Source: Salarchaeum sp. JOR-1
Lineage (GTDB): Archaea > Halobacteriota > Halobacteria > Halobacteriales > Halobacteriaceae
Reading direction: 5' to 3'
Length of the DNA: 64,000 nt
Assembly (NCBI RefSeq): GCF_007833275.1
Contig: NZ_CP042241.1
Span: 1,984,001-2,048,000 of the forward strand
Shown here: piece after piece, positions 44,138-51,240 of the stretch
Layout: every line of letters starts with the position of its first letter
Numbering within the stretch: position 1 is the stretch's first letter
Program-made: the position numbers and the translations under genes
Notes under the pieces: model-generated
What the model saw: the letters and a program-made list of their open reading frames with translations, nothing else
What the model was told of the DNA's origin: nothing
Databases searched by the model: none

Positions 44138-45565
44138 ATGAGTTCAGACGAACACCTCAAAGACACCGACACGGAAGCCCGCTTCGAGTTCAAGAAAGAG
44201 GAGAGCTCGGCGTTCGAGTCGGGGAAAGGACTGACCGAGGAGACGATCCGTCTCATCTCGGAGGACAAGGACGAGCCCGAGTGGATGCTGCAGCGGCGTC
44301 TGCGCGCGCTCGAACACTACCAGGAGATGCCGCTGCCGACGGACTGGCCCGGCCAGCCCGACCTCACCGGACTCGACATCGAGGAGATCGTTCCCTACAT
44401 CCGTCCCGACATCGAGACGCGGGGCGGTGCGGAGAACTGGGAGGACCTGCCGGACGAGATTCAGGACACGTTCGAGAAGCTCGGCATCCCGGAAGCCGAG
44501 CGGGAGGCTCTCTCGGGCGTCGGCGCGCAGTACGAGTCCGAGATCGTCTACCAGAACATGCAGGAGCAGTGGGAGGAGAAGGGGGTCGTGTTCATGGACA
44601 TGGACAAGGCCGTCCAGGAGCACCCGGAGAAAGTGAAGGAGCACTTCATGACGAAGAACGTGCCCCCGAGCGACAACAAGTTCGCCGCGCTCCACGGCGC
44701 AGTCTGGTCGGGCGGGTCGTTCGTCTACGTCCCCGAGGACGTGACGGTTCAGATGCCGATTCAGGCGTACTTCCGCATGAACAGCGAGGGCATGGGCCAG
44801 TTCGAGCACACGCTCATCATCGCGGAGAAGGGCAGCGAAGTCCACTACATCGAGGGCTGTAGCGCGCCGAAGTACGGCACGCACAACCTTCACTCCGGCG
44901 GCGTCGAAGTCTTCGTCGGCGAGGACGCGCACGTGCAGTACTCGACCGTGCAGAACTGGTCGAAGAACACGTACAACCTCAACACGAAGCGCGCCATCGT
45001 CGAGGAGAACGGCACGATGGAGTGGGTTTCGGGGAGTATGGGGTCGAAGGCGACGATGCTCTACCCCTGCACCATCCTCAAGGGTCGCGGCGCGACGGAC
45101 AACCACATCACCATCGCGTTCGCGGGCGAAGACCAGGACATCGACACCGGCGCGAAGGTCTACCACAACGCGCCCGAGACGAAGTCCACCATCGAGTCCA
45201 AGTCCATCAGCAAGGACGGCGGCCGCACGAACTACCGCGGCCTCGTCCACATCTCGGACGGCGCGGAGAACTCCAGTACGTCGGTGGAGTGTGACGCGCT
45301 GATGTTCGACAACGAGTCCACGTCGGACACCATGCCGTACATGGAGATCGAGGAGTCGAAAGTGGACGTAGCCCACGAGGCCACCGTGGGTAAAATCGGC
45401 GACGAAGACGTCTTCTACCTCCAGTCGCGCGGACTGGACGACGACGACGCGAAGCAGATGATCGTCGCCGGGTTCATCGAACCCATCACGGAGGAACTGC
45501 CCATCGAGTACGCGGTCGAACTCAACCGCCTCATCGAACTGGAGATGGAGGGGAGTCTCGGATGA
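44138..45565 (+). CDS. sufB: Fe-S cluster assembly scaffold SufB
   Basis: 475-residue scaffold on which iron-sulfur clusters are built with SufC and SufD. Conserved features include KNVPPSDNKFAALHGAVWSGGSFVYVPEDVTVQMPIQAYFRMN, EGCSAPKYGTHNLHSGGVEVFVGEDAHVQYSTVQNW and the C-terminal FYLQSRGLDDDDAKQMIVAGFIEPI; the conserved Cys of the EGCSAP motif is in place. The stop overlaps sufD by 4 bp. No intein is present, although SufB inteins occur in other archaea. Confidence 0.95.
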   Translation: MSSDEHLKDTDTEARFEFKKEESSAFESGKGLTEETIRLISEDKDEPEWMLQRRLRALEHYQEMPLPTDWPGQPDLTGLDIEEIVPYIRPDIETRGGAENWEDLPDEIQDTFEKLGIPEAEREALSGVGAQYESEIVYQNMQEQWEEKGVVFMDMDKAVQEHPEKVKEHFMTKNVPPSDNKFAALHGAVWSGGSFVYVPEDVTVQMPIQAYFRMNSEGMGQFEHTLIIAEKGSEVHYIEGCSAPKYGTHNLHSGGVEVFVGEDAHVQYSTVQNWSKNTYNLNTKRAIVEENGTMEWVSGSMGSKATMLYPCTILKGRGATDNHITIAFAGEDQDIDTGAKVYHNAPETKSTIESKSISKDGGRTNYRGLVHISDGAENSSTSVECDALMFDNESTSDTMPYMEIEESKVDVAHEATVGKIGDEDVFYLQSRGLDDDDAKQMIVAGFIEPITEELPIEYAVELNRLIELEMEGSLG

Positions 45566-46824
45566 GCACGCAACTCCACGACGGCATCACCGAGGAGACG
45601 GTTCGGGAGCTCTCGGAAGAGCGTAACGAGCCGGAGTGGCTCCTCGAAACGCGTCTCGAGGCGCTCGACGAACTGGACAGCCTCGACTACCCGAGCGTCA
45701 TCCAGACGCCGGGTCGGACGTGGACGAACCTCGAAGACCTCGACTTCGAGGCGCTCGTCGAACCGCACGAGCAGACCGAGGAGAAAGACCTCGAAGTGGA
45801 CGCGGACGCGACGGTCGTGCCGTTCCACCGCGCGCTCGACGACGCCGACCTCGAAGAACTCGTGAAAGAACACTTCGGGTCTATCGTCTCGACCACCGAA
45901 AACCGGCTGACGGCGCTCTCCACGGCGCTGTTCACCACGGGCACGGTCATCTACGTCCCGAGCGGCGTGGACGCGGAGGACGTGAAGGTGCGGACGACGA
46001 TGAACGGCCGGTCGCTGTTCAACTACACGCTCGTCGTCACCGACGAGAACGCGTCCGTCACCATCCTGGAGCGACAGGACACCGGCGACGAACTGGAGTC
46101 GCGTAGCGACGCCGAACGAGCGAGCGGTGACGAACCGCGAGCAGACGACGAGCGGTACTACTCCGGTATCGTCGAGGTCGCCGCGGGCGAGAACTCGTAC
46201 GTCCAGTACGGGAGCCTGCAGGACTTCGACCAGCAGACGTACAACTACACGGTAAAGCGCGGCGACGCCGACACCTACAGCACCATCAACTGGATCGAGG
46301 GCAACCTCGGGAGTCGGCTGACGAAGACCGCGGTCAGCACCGAGCTCAACGGCGACAGTTCGGAGACGCAGATCGTCGGCGCGTTCTTCGGGCACGACGA
46401 CCAGCACTTCGACCTCGAGAGCGCGGTCTGGCACCGCGCCGAGCACACGACCGCCGACCTCGTCACGCGCGGCGTCATCGACGACCACGCGCGCTCCGTC
46501 TACGAGGGCACGCAGGACGTCGGCCGGGACGCCTGGGACACCTCCAGCTATCAGCGCGAGAACACGCTCATGTTGAGCGACGAGTCCGAGGCGGACGCGT
46601 CCCCGAAGCTCATCATCAACAACCACGACACGGAAGCGAGTCACTCCGCGACGGTCGGTCAGATCGACGAGGAGGACTTGTTCTACATGAAGAACCGCGC
46701 GGTTCCGCCGCAGGCCGCGAAGAACATGCTCGTCGAGGGGTTCTACGTCCCCGTCCTCGAAGAGATCGAGGTGGACGAACTCCGCGACGACCTCGAACAG
46801 CGCATCCACGAACGCCTCCAGTAG
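45562..46824 (+). CDS. sufD: Fe-S cluster assembly protein SufD
   Basis: 420-residue SufBD-family partner of SufB. The beta-helix core (FTTGTVIYVPSGVDAEDVKVRTTMNGRSLFNYTLVVTDENASVTILERQ) and the C-terminal SHSATVGQIDEEDLFYMKNRAVPPQAAKNMLVEGFYVPVL, where SufD carries a conserved His, are visible. An acidic insertion around residues 175-195 is haloarchaeal. It ends the sufCBD operon. Confidence 0.94.
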   Translation: MSTQLHDGITEETVRELSEERNEPEWLLETRLEALDELDSLDYPSVIQTPGRTWTNLEDLDFEALVEPHEQTEEKDLEVDADATVVPFHRALDDADLEELVKEHFGSIVSTTENRLTALSTALFTTGTVIYVPSGVDAEDVKVRTTMNGRSLFNYTLVVTDENASVTILERQDTGDELESRSDAERASGDEPRADDERYYSGIVEVAAGENSYVQYGSLQDFDQQTYNYTVKRGDADTYSTINWIEGNLGSRLTKTAVSTELNGDSSETQIVGAFFGHDDQHFDLESAVWHRAEHTTADLVTRGVIDDHARSVYEGTQDVGRDAWDTSSYQRENTLMLSDESEADASPKLIINNHDTEASHSATVGQIDEEDLFYMKNRAVPPQAAKNMLVEGFYVPVLEEIEVDELRDDLEQRIHERLQ

Positions 46825-46936
46825 GGGGGTTTTCTTTCGCGGCCGTGCTCAGTGTCGTGAGCGACAGCAGTGTCTGAGAAGCCGAACGAGTTCGACGCGC
46901 GGGACGCGGTGGACGCGAAGCGACTCGACGGCACTG

Positions 46937-46942
46937 TTTAAG
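46937..46942 (+). promoter_or_regulatory. TATA box of the ferritin-like/DtxR operon
   Basis: TTTAAG lies 25-30 bp before ATG 46967. A leaderless transcript would begin at the tiny ORF there, not at the ferritin-like GTG 46993. Confidence 0.55.
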
Positions 46943-46966
46943 TTCGCGCGGGACGACCCATCGAGT

Positions 46967-46996
46967 ATGACGGACGGACGCCGAGGTGAGCCGTGA
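46967..46996 (+). CDS. Nine-residue leader ORF
   Basis: ATG 46967 reads MTDGRRGEP then TGA at 46994-46996. The stop overlaps the GTG start of the ferritin-like protein at 46993. The TATA box position makes it the first ORF on the transcript. Whether the peptide is made is not known. Confidence 0.4.
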   Translation: MTDGRRGEP

Positions 46997-47487
46997 GTTC
47001 AGTCGCCGCACGCGTGGACTCGGACGACCAGCTCGCGCGCCTCCTCCAGATCGGTATCGTGCTCGAGGAGGTCGTGGAAGCCCGCGCGTACCAGCACTAC
47101 CAGCGCCTCCCCGCGGACGAACGCGACGAACGCATCGAGGAACTTCTGGCGGACGCGCGCGAGGAATCACACCGCCATCGCGAACGCCTCGAAGCGCTCG
47201 TCGACGAACTGGACGCGGACAGCATTCCGTTCGACGACATTCAAGCACTCGTGAACGCCCAGTACGCACAGACGCGCCCGGACGACTTCGACGGCGTGCT
47301 CTACGACCAACTGAACGGCGAAGAAACGGCCTACAAGTTCTACGACGACCTCATCGACGCCATCGAATCGAGCGACACGGAGTTCACCGTCTCCCGCGAC
47401 GACCTCTTGGGCGTCCTCCGGGCCATCAGGCAGGCCGAAGCCGAGGGCGTCGAAGAAGTCGCGAACCTCATGGAGGATCGCGTATGA
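46993..47487 (+). CDS. Ferritin-like/rubrerythrin-like protein
   Basis: 164-residue alpha-helical protein of the ferritin-like superfamily, probably binding iron or another metal. Helix 1 has LLQIGIVLEEVVEARAYQHYQRL, helix 2 AREESHRHRERLEALVDEL with an E-x-x-H pattern, and a later helix NGEETAYKFYDDLIDAIE. Conserved Glu and His are thus present in the arrangement for a di-iron site; true activity is unproven. GTG 46993 is inside the stop of a nine-codon leader. The DtxR-type regulator follows, so the pair is probably a metal-controlled operon. Confidence 0.75.
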   Translation: MSSVAARVDSDDQLARLLQIGIVLEEVVEARAYQHYQRLPADERDERIEELLADAREESHRHRERLEALVDELDADSIPFDDIQALVNAQYAQTRPDDFDGVLYDQLNGEETAYKFYDDLIDAIESSDTEFTVSRDDLLGVLRAIRQAEAEGVEEVANLMEDRV

Positions 47488-47507
47488 CGCGGGTGGTCGG
47501 CAAATGA
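47484..47507 (+). CDS. Seven-residue link ORF
   Basis: ATG 47484 (overlapping the ferritin-like stop, ATGA) reads MTRVVGK and stops at TGA 47505-47507, which itself overlaps ATG 47504 of the next tiny ORF. Translation is unproven. Confidence 0.3.
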   Translation: MTRVVGK

Positions 47508-47563
47508 ACCGAACGAGACGCGAGTCTCGCGTGCGCACGCGGCCCACGGGGTGGTCTGCATGA
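47504..47563 (+). CDS. Nineteen-residue link ORF
   Basis: ATG 47504 reads an Arg-rich peptide beginning MNRTRRESRV and ends at TGA 47561-47563, overlapping ATG 47560 of the DtxR-type gene. It completes a chain of four stop/start overlaps. Translation is unproven. Confidence 0.35.
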   Translation: MNRTRRESRVRTRPTGWSA

Positions 47564-48000
47564 ACACAGCGAATCAATACCTGAAGACGATCTTCGTCGT
47601 CCAGCAGTTAGAGGACGGCCCGGCGTCCACGGGCGCGCTCGCGAACCGCCTCGACGTGAGTCCCGCGAGCGTGAACGAGATGGTCGGAAAGCTCGAGGAT
47701 CGCGGGCTCGTGGTGCACGAGAAATACAAGGGCGCGTCTCTCACGGACGATGGAAAAGCCCGGGCAGTCGAAGCGCTCGGCACGTACTGCATTCTCGAAC
47801 GCTTTCTCGCGAACGTCCTCGACGTCGAGGAATACCGAGAAGAAGCACGCCAACTCGAGCCCGTCATCGACGAAACCGTCGCTGACCGCCTCGACATGAT
47901 CATCGACCGCGAACCCGACTGTCCCGCCTGCTTCGATCCCGAATCCGACGCGTGTGGGAAACTCGTCGAGGAACTCGAGGGCGTGCAGGCCGACGACTAG
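47560..48000 (+). CDS. DtxR-family metal-dependent regulator with altered metal site
   Basis: 146-residue regulator. The winged helix LEDGPASTGALANRLDVSPASVNEMVGKLEDRGLVVHEKYKGASLTDDG (residues 17-66) is clear DtxR type, and a dimerisation region follows. In this group a Glu-His pair binds metal; here the corresponding stretch reads EEARQLEPVID, so the usual His is replaced by Pro. A Cys-rich tail, DCPACFDPESDACG, may bind metal instead. It follows the ferritin-like gene through two tiny ORFs and probably regulates iron handling. ATG 47560 is favoured over GTG 47551 by family start. Confidence 0.8.
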   Translation: MNTANQYLKTIFVVQQLEDGPASTGALANRLDVSPASVNEMVGKLEDRGLVVHEKYKGASLTDDGKARAVEALGTYCILERFLANVLDVEEYREEARQLEPVIDETVADRLDMIIDREPDCPACFDPESDACGKLVEELEGVQADD

Positions 48001-48037
48001 CCGCCACACCTACACCGCTCGCCTGCAAAGTAGGCGT

Positions 48038-48391
48038 ATGGACGACGACCTCGGCACGGCGCGCATCGTCTACGACGACCCCGGCGAGGGAACCGTCGAA
48101 CGCGAACTCCAGAACGAACACATCGCGTACTTCCAGGATCACTGGATCCTGAAAGTCGACGAAGACGACGGCAAGGACGTGGTTCGACGCATTCCCGTCG
48201 AACGCGTCCACTACGTCGAACGAACCGTCGAGACCTTCGAGGACGAAGTCTCCACGCTCAAGTCCCAGGTGGAGTCGTTCGCGGACGACGTGCGCGACAC
48301 ACTCTTCGGCGGCCGCGACCGAACCAGCGAGTCGAGCGACGTGACCCGAATCGACGTGGAGAGCGGTGACGACACCGACCGGCAGAAATAA
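48038..48391 (+). CDS. Conserved acidic haloarchaeal protein of unknown function
   Basis: 117 residues. The N-terminal 65 residues look beta-rich (ARIVYDDPGEGTVERELQNEHIAYFQDHWILKVDEDDGKDVVRRIPVERVHYVER), followed by a short amphipathic helix (FEDEVSTLKSQVESFADDVRDTLFGG) and an acidic tail. No family recognised with certainty. It follows the DtxR gene by 37 bp, possibly co-expressed. The next gene's promoter begins within 20 bp of its end. Confidence 0.6.
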   Translation: MDDDLGTARIVYDDPGEGTVERELQNEHIAYFQDHWILKVDEDDGKDVVRRIPVERVHYVERTVETFEDEVSTLKSQVESFADDVRDTLFGGRDRTSESSDVTRIDVESGDDTDRQK

Positions 48392-48405
48392 ATCGGCGAA
48401 AGTGA

Positions 48406-48412
48406 CTATATC
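48406..48412 (+). promoter_or_regulatory. TATA box of the HNH gene
   Basis: CTATATC lies 21-27 bp before ATG 48433, pointing to that ATG as the original start although the present open frame begins at GTG 48438. Confidence 0.5.
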
Positions 48413-48437
48413 GCTGGGTTCGTGCTCGGTGCATGGA

Positions 48438-49160
48438 GTGTCCGACCTTCGGACTGAACAGGGCGTCCGCCAGCACCACACGAAAGTCCACGGCGACCCA
48501 CTCCCGAACCGCACCTGCGCGGACTGCGAGCGCGAGTTCTACGACCCGAAATCCCGCCGCACCTACTGCGACGACTGTTACAGCGAGGGCGGCGAGAAAA
48601 ACGGCAACTACCGGAACGCAAAAGAAAGCGCTACGTGTGAGAGCTGCAGCGACGCGTTCGGCTATTATCCATCCGAAAAGAAGGGTGTGTACTGTCCGGA
48701 CTGCGTCGAGGAATCGGATGACTTTCTGGGCACGCCGTACGCGGACATCGTCGACGCGAAGCGCGTGACGCGCTCATGCGCCCACTGCGAAAGCGATATC
48801 TCCGTACTCGAAAGCACTCGTCGTCAAGGCCAGGGGCGATTCTGTAGTAACGACTGCCTCTACGCATGGGTGCGAAAAGACGGCGACGAACCCGCCTATA
48901 ACGGCGGCTGGCGGGAAGCGAAGCGCAAAGCCCTCGAACGAGACGACCACACCTGTCAAAAGTGTGGTTCCGACGCGGAAGACCTAGGACAAGAACCAGA
49001 TATTCACCACAGCAAACCGCTCAGGACATACGACGACCCCGAACAGGCCCACCAACTGGAAAACCTTGTCGCGCTCTGCAAACGCTGTCACATGCGCGTC
49101 GAACACGCAAGCGCCACGCTCCCACGGCGAGCGAAGCGCTCGTCTCGCAACGCATATTAA
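48438..49160 (+). CDS. HNH endonuclease with zinc fingers, damaged 5' end
   Basis: 240 residues from GTG 48438. Three Cys-pair zinc ribbons precede the nuclease (CADCEREFYDPKSRRTYCDDC, CESCSDAFGYYPSEKKGVYCPDC, CAHCESDI...RFCSNDC), then the HNH core (CQKCGSDAEDLGQEPDIHHSKPL...LENLVALCKRCHMRVEHA). Homologues I know begin with a fourth finger, MECPTCG...TEQGVRQHHTKVHG. Here ATG 48433 reads MECPT in one frame, while RTEQGVRQHHTKVHG is in another, so about 13 bases seem to be missing between them. The gene directly precedes a tRNA-Gln gene. Confidence 0.7.
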   Translation: MSDLRTEQGVRQHHTKVHGDPLPNRTCADCEREFYDPKSRRTYCDDCYSEGGEKNGNYRNAKESATCESCSDAFGYYPSEKKGVYCPDCVEESDDFLGTPYADIVDAKRVTRSCAHCESDISVLESTRRQGQGRFCSNDCLYAWVRKDGDEPAYNGGWREAKRKALERDDHTCQKCGSDAEDLGQEPDIHHSKPLRTYDDPEQAHQLENLVALCKRCHMRVEHASATLPRRAKRSSRNAY

Positions 49161-49248
49161 ACTGGCATCCTGATTTCGAAGTGAAGTCCCAGGGCGTCGA
49201 ACGGTTCCAACAAGCTGAGAGACGATCTGGGCAACGACCAAAGCACAT

Positions 49249-49321
49249 AGTCCCGTGGTGTAGTGGCCAATCATAGCGGCCTTTGGAGCCGTTGACGGCG
49301 GTTCGAATCCGCCCGGGACTA
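49249..49321 (+). tRNA. tRNA-Gln (TTG)
   Basis: 73 nt. Acceptor stem AGTCCCG pairs with CGGGACT; the anticodon loop CTTTGGA holds TTG; T arm GGCGG-TTCGAATC-CGCC is canonical; discriminator A is at 49321. No intron and no encoded CCA. A T-rich sequence just after (49328-49343) could end transcription. The HNH gene lies directly upstream. Confidence 0.93.
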
Positions 49322-49391
49322 GTATCAATATTTTTACATTTTCTTTGGTGGGAGCGGAGTGGTTTTCCTCGCCGAGCGTGTGACTGAGGGT

Positions 49392-49709
49392 ATGAGTGTC
49401 TTGGAGTCGTTACCGGGGCGGGCGTTGAGTATGGGTGAAGTGGCGGCGTTGAACGAGTCGGACGCGTTCGAGCTCGTGGTGCCGGTGGAGCAGGAGGAGG
49501 CGGTGCGTGCGGAGTCGATGGAGGAGGTGACGGTGAGCGAGGCGGTGGTGTTGGTGACGGCGTCGTGGGCGAAGGCGGTTGTGTTCGACGACGAGTGGTC
49601 GGTGGTGGAGTCGGTCGAGTTGGAGGACGTGGAAGACCGGACGGAGGCGTTGTTGGAGTGCGAGCACGCAATCGAGGACGCGCGGTTGCCCGGCGAGCGC
49701 GCGAACTAG
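49392..49709 (+). CDS. Hypothetical acidic protein with TTG/GTG-rich codons
   Basis: 105 residues, no family recognised. The sequence alternates short hydrophobic and acidic stretches (EVAALNESDAFELVVPVEQEEA, SEAVVLVTASWAKAVVFDDEWSVVESVELEDVEDRTEALLECEHAIEDARL), suggesting a small alpha/beta fold. Leucine is coded mostly by TTG and valine mostly by GTG, unlike the CTC/GTC preference of most genes in this window. The start ATG 49392 is the only reasonable one. Confidence 0.55.
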   Translation: MSVLESLPGRALSMGEVAALNESDAFELVVPVEQEEAVRAESMEEVTVSEAVVLVTASWAKAVVFDDEWSVVESVELEDVEDRTEALLECEHAIEDARLPGERAN

Positions 49710-49822
49710 CGGGTCGCGGGTTCTTTCGGGGCGTGTGGGTGGCCTGCAAAAGGCTAAAGAGCGAAACAGGCCTTCTGTTACGTAATGAGTTGTACGTATC
49801 GGATTCGAACGGAGGTGCTGAG

Positions 49823-50509
49823 ATGGGCGTTGAAATAAGGGAATCGCCGATCTCGTCGGACGAGCTCGCGGAGATGAAGGCGTTCGTCTCGGACTATCTC
49901 GCGGCGAGCGTGGAGAACGAGGACGACGGCGGGCGGATGCGGTGGTATCCGTGGCACTCCGCGGAGTACCGATTCAATCACATCCTGAACGTGACGGATC
50001 TCGCGGTCGAAATCGCGCGAAAGGAGGGCGCGGACGTGGACGTGGTTCGCGTCGCGTCGCTCTTCCACGACGTGGCGAAACTGGAGGCCGACCAAGACGT
50101 GCACGCGGAGGAGGGCGCGCGAGTGGCGCGTCAGTTCCTGGAAACGCACGGCGACTACCCGGCATCGTTCGTGGATCGCGTGTGTGACGCCGTCGCGAAG
50201 CACTCCTATCAGGGGTCGCTCGCAGATCTCTCGCTCGAGGCGCGGTGTCTCGTGGAGGCTGATCTTCTGGATAAGGTCGGCGCGAACGGCACGGTGTTGA
50301 TGCTGTTGCGGATGGGGTACGAGGCGCGGACGCACATGGATTCGGCGGAGATGATAGAGCGCGTGTACGAGCGCGGCGAGAAGGCCGTGAGCCGTGTGGA
50401 GAGCGACGCAGCGGAGTCAATCGCGCACGAGCGGTTGAAGCGCGTGCGGTGGTTTCGCGAGTGGCTGGAGGGCGAGGTCACGCGGATGGAGACCGAAGAG
50501 CGCCTCTAG
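49823..50509 (+). CDS. HD-domain phosphohydrolase
   Basis: 228-residue metal-dependent phosphohydrolase of the HD superfamily. The H...HD...H...D pattern is visible: HILNVTDLAVEIA (His), SLFHDVAKLEAD (HD), HAEEGARVARQFLET and VEADLLDKVG. Substrate (nucleotide or cyclic nucleotide) unknown. A Shine-Dalgarno-like GGAGGTG (49811-49817) stands six bases before ATG 49823, which is not usual in haloarchaea, and a short out-of-frame ORF (ATG 49785, 17 codons) overlaps the start. Confidence 0.8.
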   Translation: MGVEIRESPISSDELAEMKAFVSDYLAASVENEDDGGRMRWYPWHSAEYRFNHILNVTDLAVEIARKEGADVDVVRVASLFHDVAKLEADQDVHAEEGARVARQFLETHGDYPASFVDRVCDAVAKHSYQGSLADLSLEARCLVEADLLDKVGANGTVLMLLRMGYEARTHMDSAEMIERVYERGEKAVSRVESDAAESIAHERLKRVRWFREWLEGEVTRMETEERL

Positions 50510-51240
50510 GCGGCGTGGTAGCGCTCGGCGGCCGCGCCGACGCAGAAGAAGAGCGCGGCGACGACCGCGACGATGAGCGCGAGATCGTCGATGAGACCGA
50601 AGACGAACACGCCGAACGCGGCGAACACGATCGCGGACGCGGCTTCGATGTAGAGCGAGGGGAGGACGCGTTCTGCCTGTTCTCCGATGAGTGCGTCGAC
50701 GCCGGTGCGGAGCGCGAGCGCGGCGACGACGCCGAGGAAGACGGATGCGAGCGAGTTCGGGAACGTCGCAGCGAGCGCGATGGTGAGGAGTTGGGTCTTA
50801 TCGCCGAACTCGGCGAGGCCGATGAACGTGAACCCGGTGAGGGTCGGGCCTCGACCGTCGGTGAGTCCACGGAGCGACGCGGGGACGACGCTCGCCGATT
50901 GGACGGAGTCAATCGGGTCGGCGCGCGCGGTGTTGAGGACGTTCAGGAGCGTCCACGCGGCGAACAGGAGGAAGAGACCGCCGGTCGCGACGGTCATCGC
51001 GGACGCGGGGACGACGCGCGTGATGGTGCTGCCGAACACGACTTCGAGCGCGCTCCACGCGGCGAACGCGGTCATCGCCCCGACGAAGATGCGTTTCGCG
51101 TCGTACTTCGTGGCGAGCGTGACGACCGCGAGCTGTCCCTTGTCACCGAAGGTCGCGAGGAGGTTCGCGAGGAACGCCGCGAGGAACGGCCCGTAGTGGG
51201 CGTACTGTTCGATGACCCCCTGGAGGCCGGTCGCAGTCAT
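50506..51240 (-). CDS. GDT1/TMEM165 (UPF0016) cation exporter, probably manganese
   Basis: 244-residue membrane protein of the UPF0016/GDT1/TMEM165 family of Mn/Ca exporters. About six hydrophobic segments. The second family motif is complete, GLAEFGDKTQLLTIALAA (about residues 143-160); the first, LLATFGDKGQLAVVTLA (about 27-43), deviates from E-x-G-D-K/R-T/S, reading T-F-G-D-K-G. It follows an MntR-like gene with a 4-bp overlap, so manganese export controlled by the regulator is likely. Confidence 0.85.
   Translation of the reverse strand: MTATGLQGVIEQYAHYGPFLAAFLANLLATFGDKGQLAVVTLATKYDAKRIFVGAMTAFAAWSALEVVFGSTITRVVPASAMTVATGGLFLLFAAWTLLNVLNTARADPIDSVQSASVVPASLRGLTDGRGPTLTGFTFIGLAEFGDKTQLLTIALAATFPNSLASVFLGVVAALALRTGVDALIGEQAERVLPSLYIEAASAIVFAAFGVFVFGLIDDLALIVAVVAALFFCVGAAAERYHAA

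Noticed and set aside
49185-49215. tRNA-like fragment upstream of tRNA-Gln (AGTCCC ... GAACGGTTCC)
   Set aside because: Too short, no stem pairing or anticodon arm, and no match to a tRNA 3' end that would mark an attachment site.
48984-49328. 114-codon minus-strand frame across tRNA-Gln
   Set aside because: Spurious antisense reading of a tRNA and the HNH gene end.
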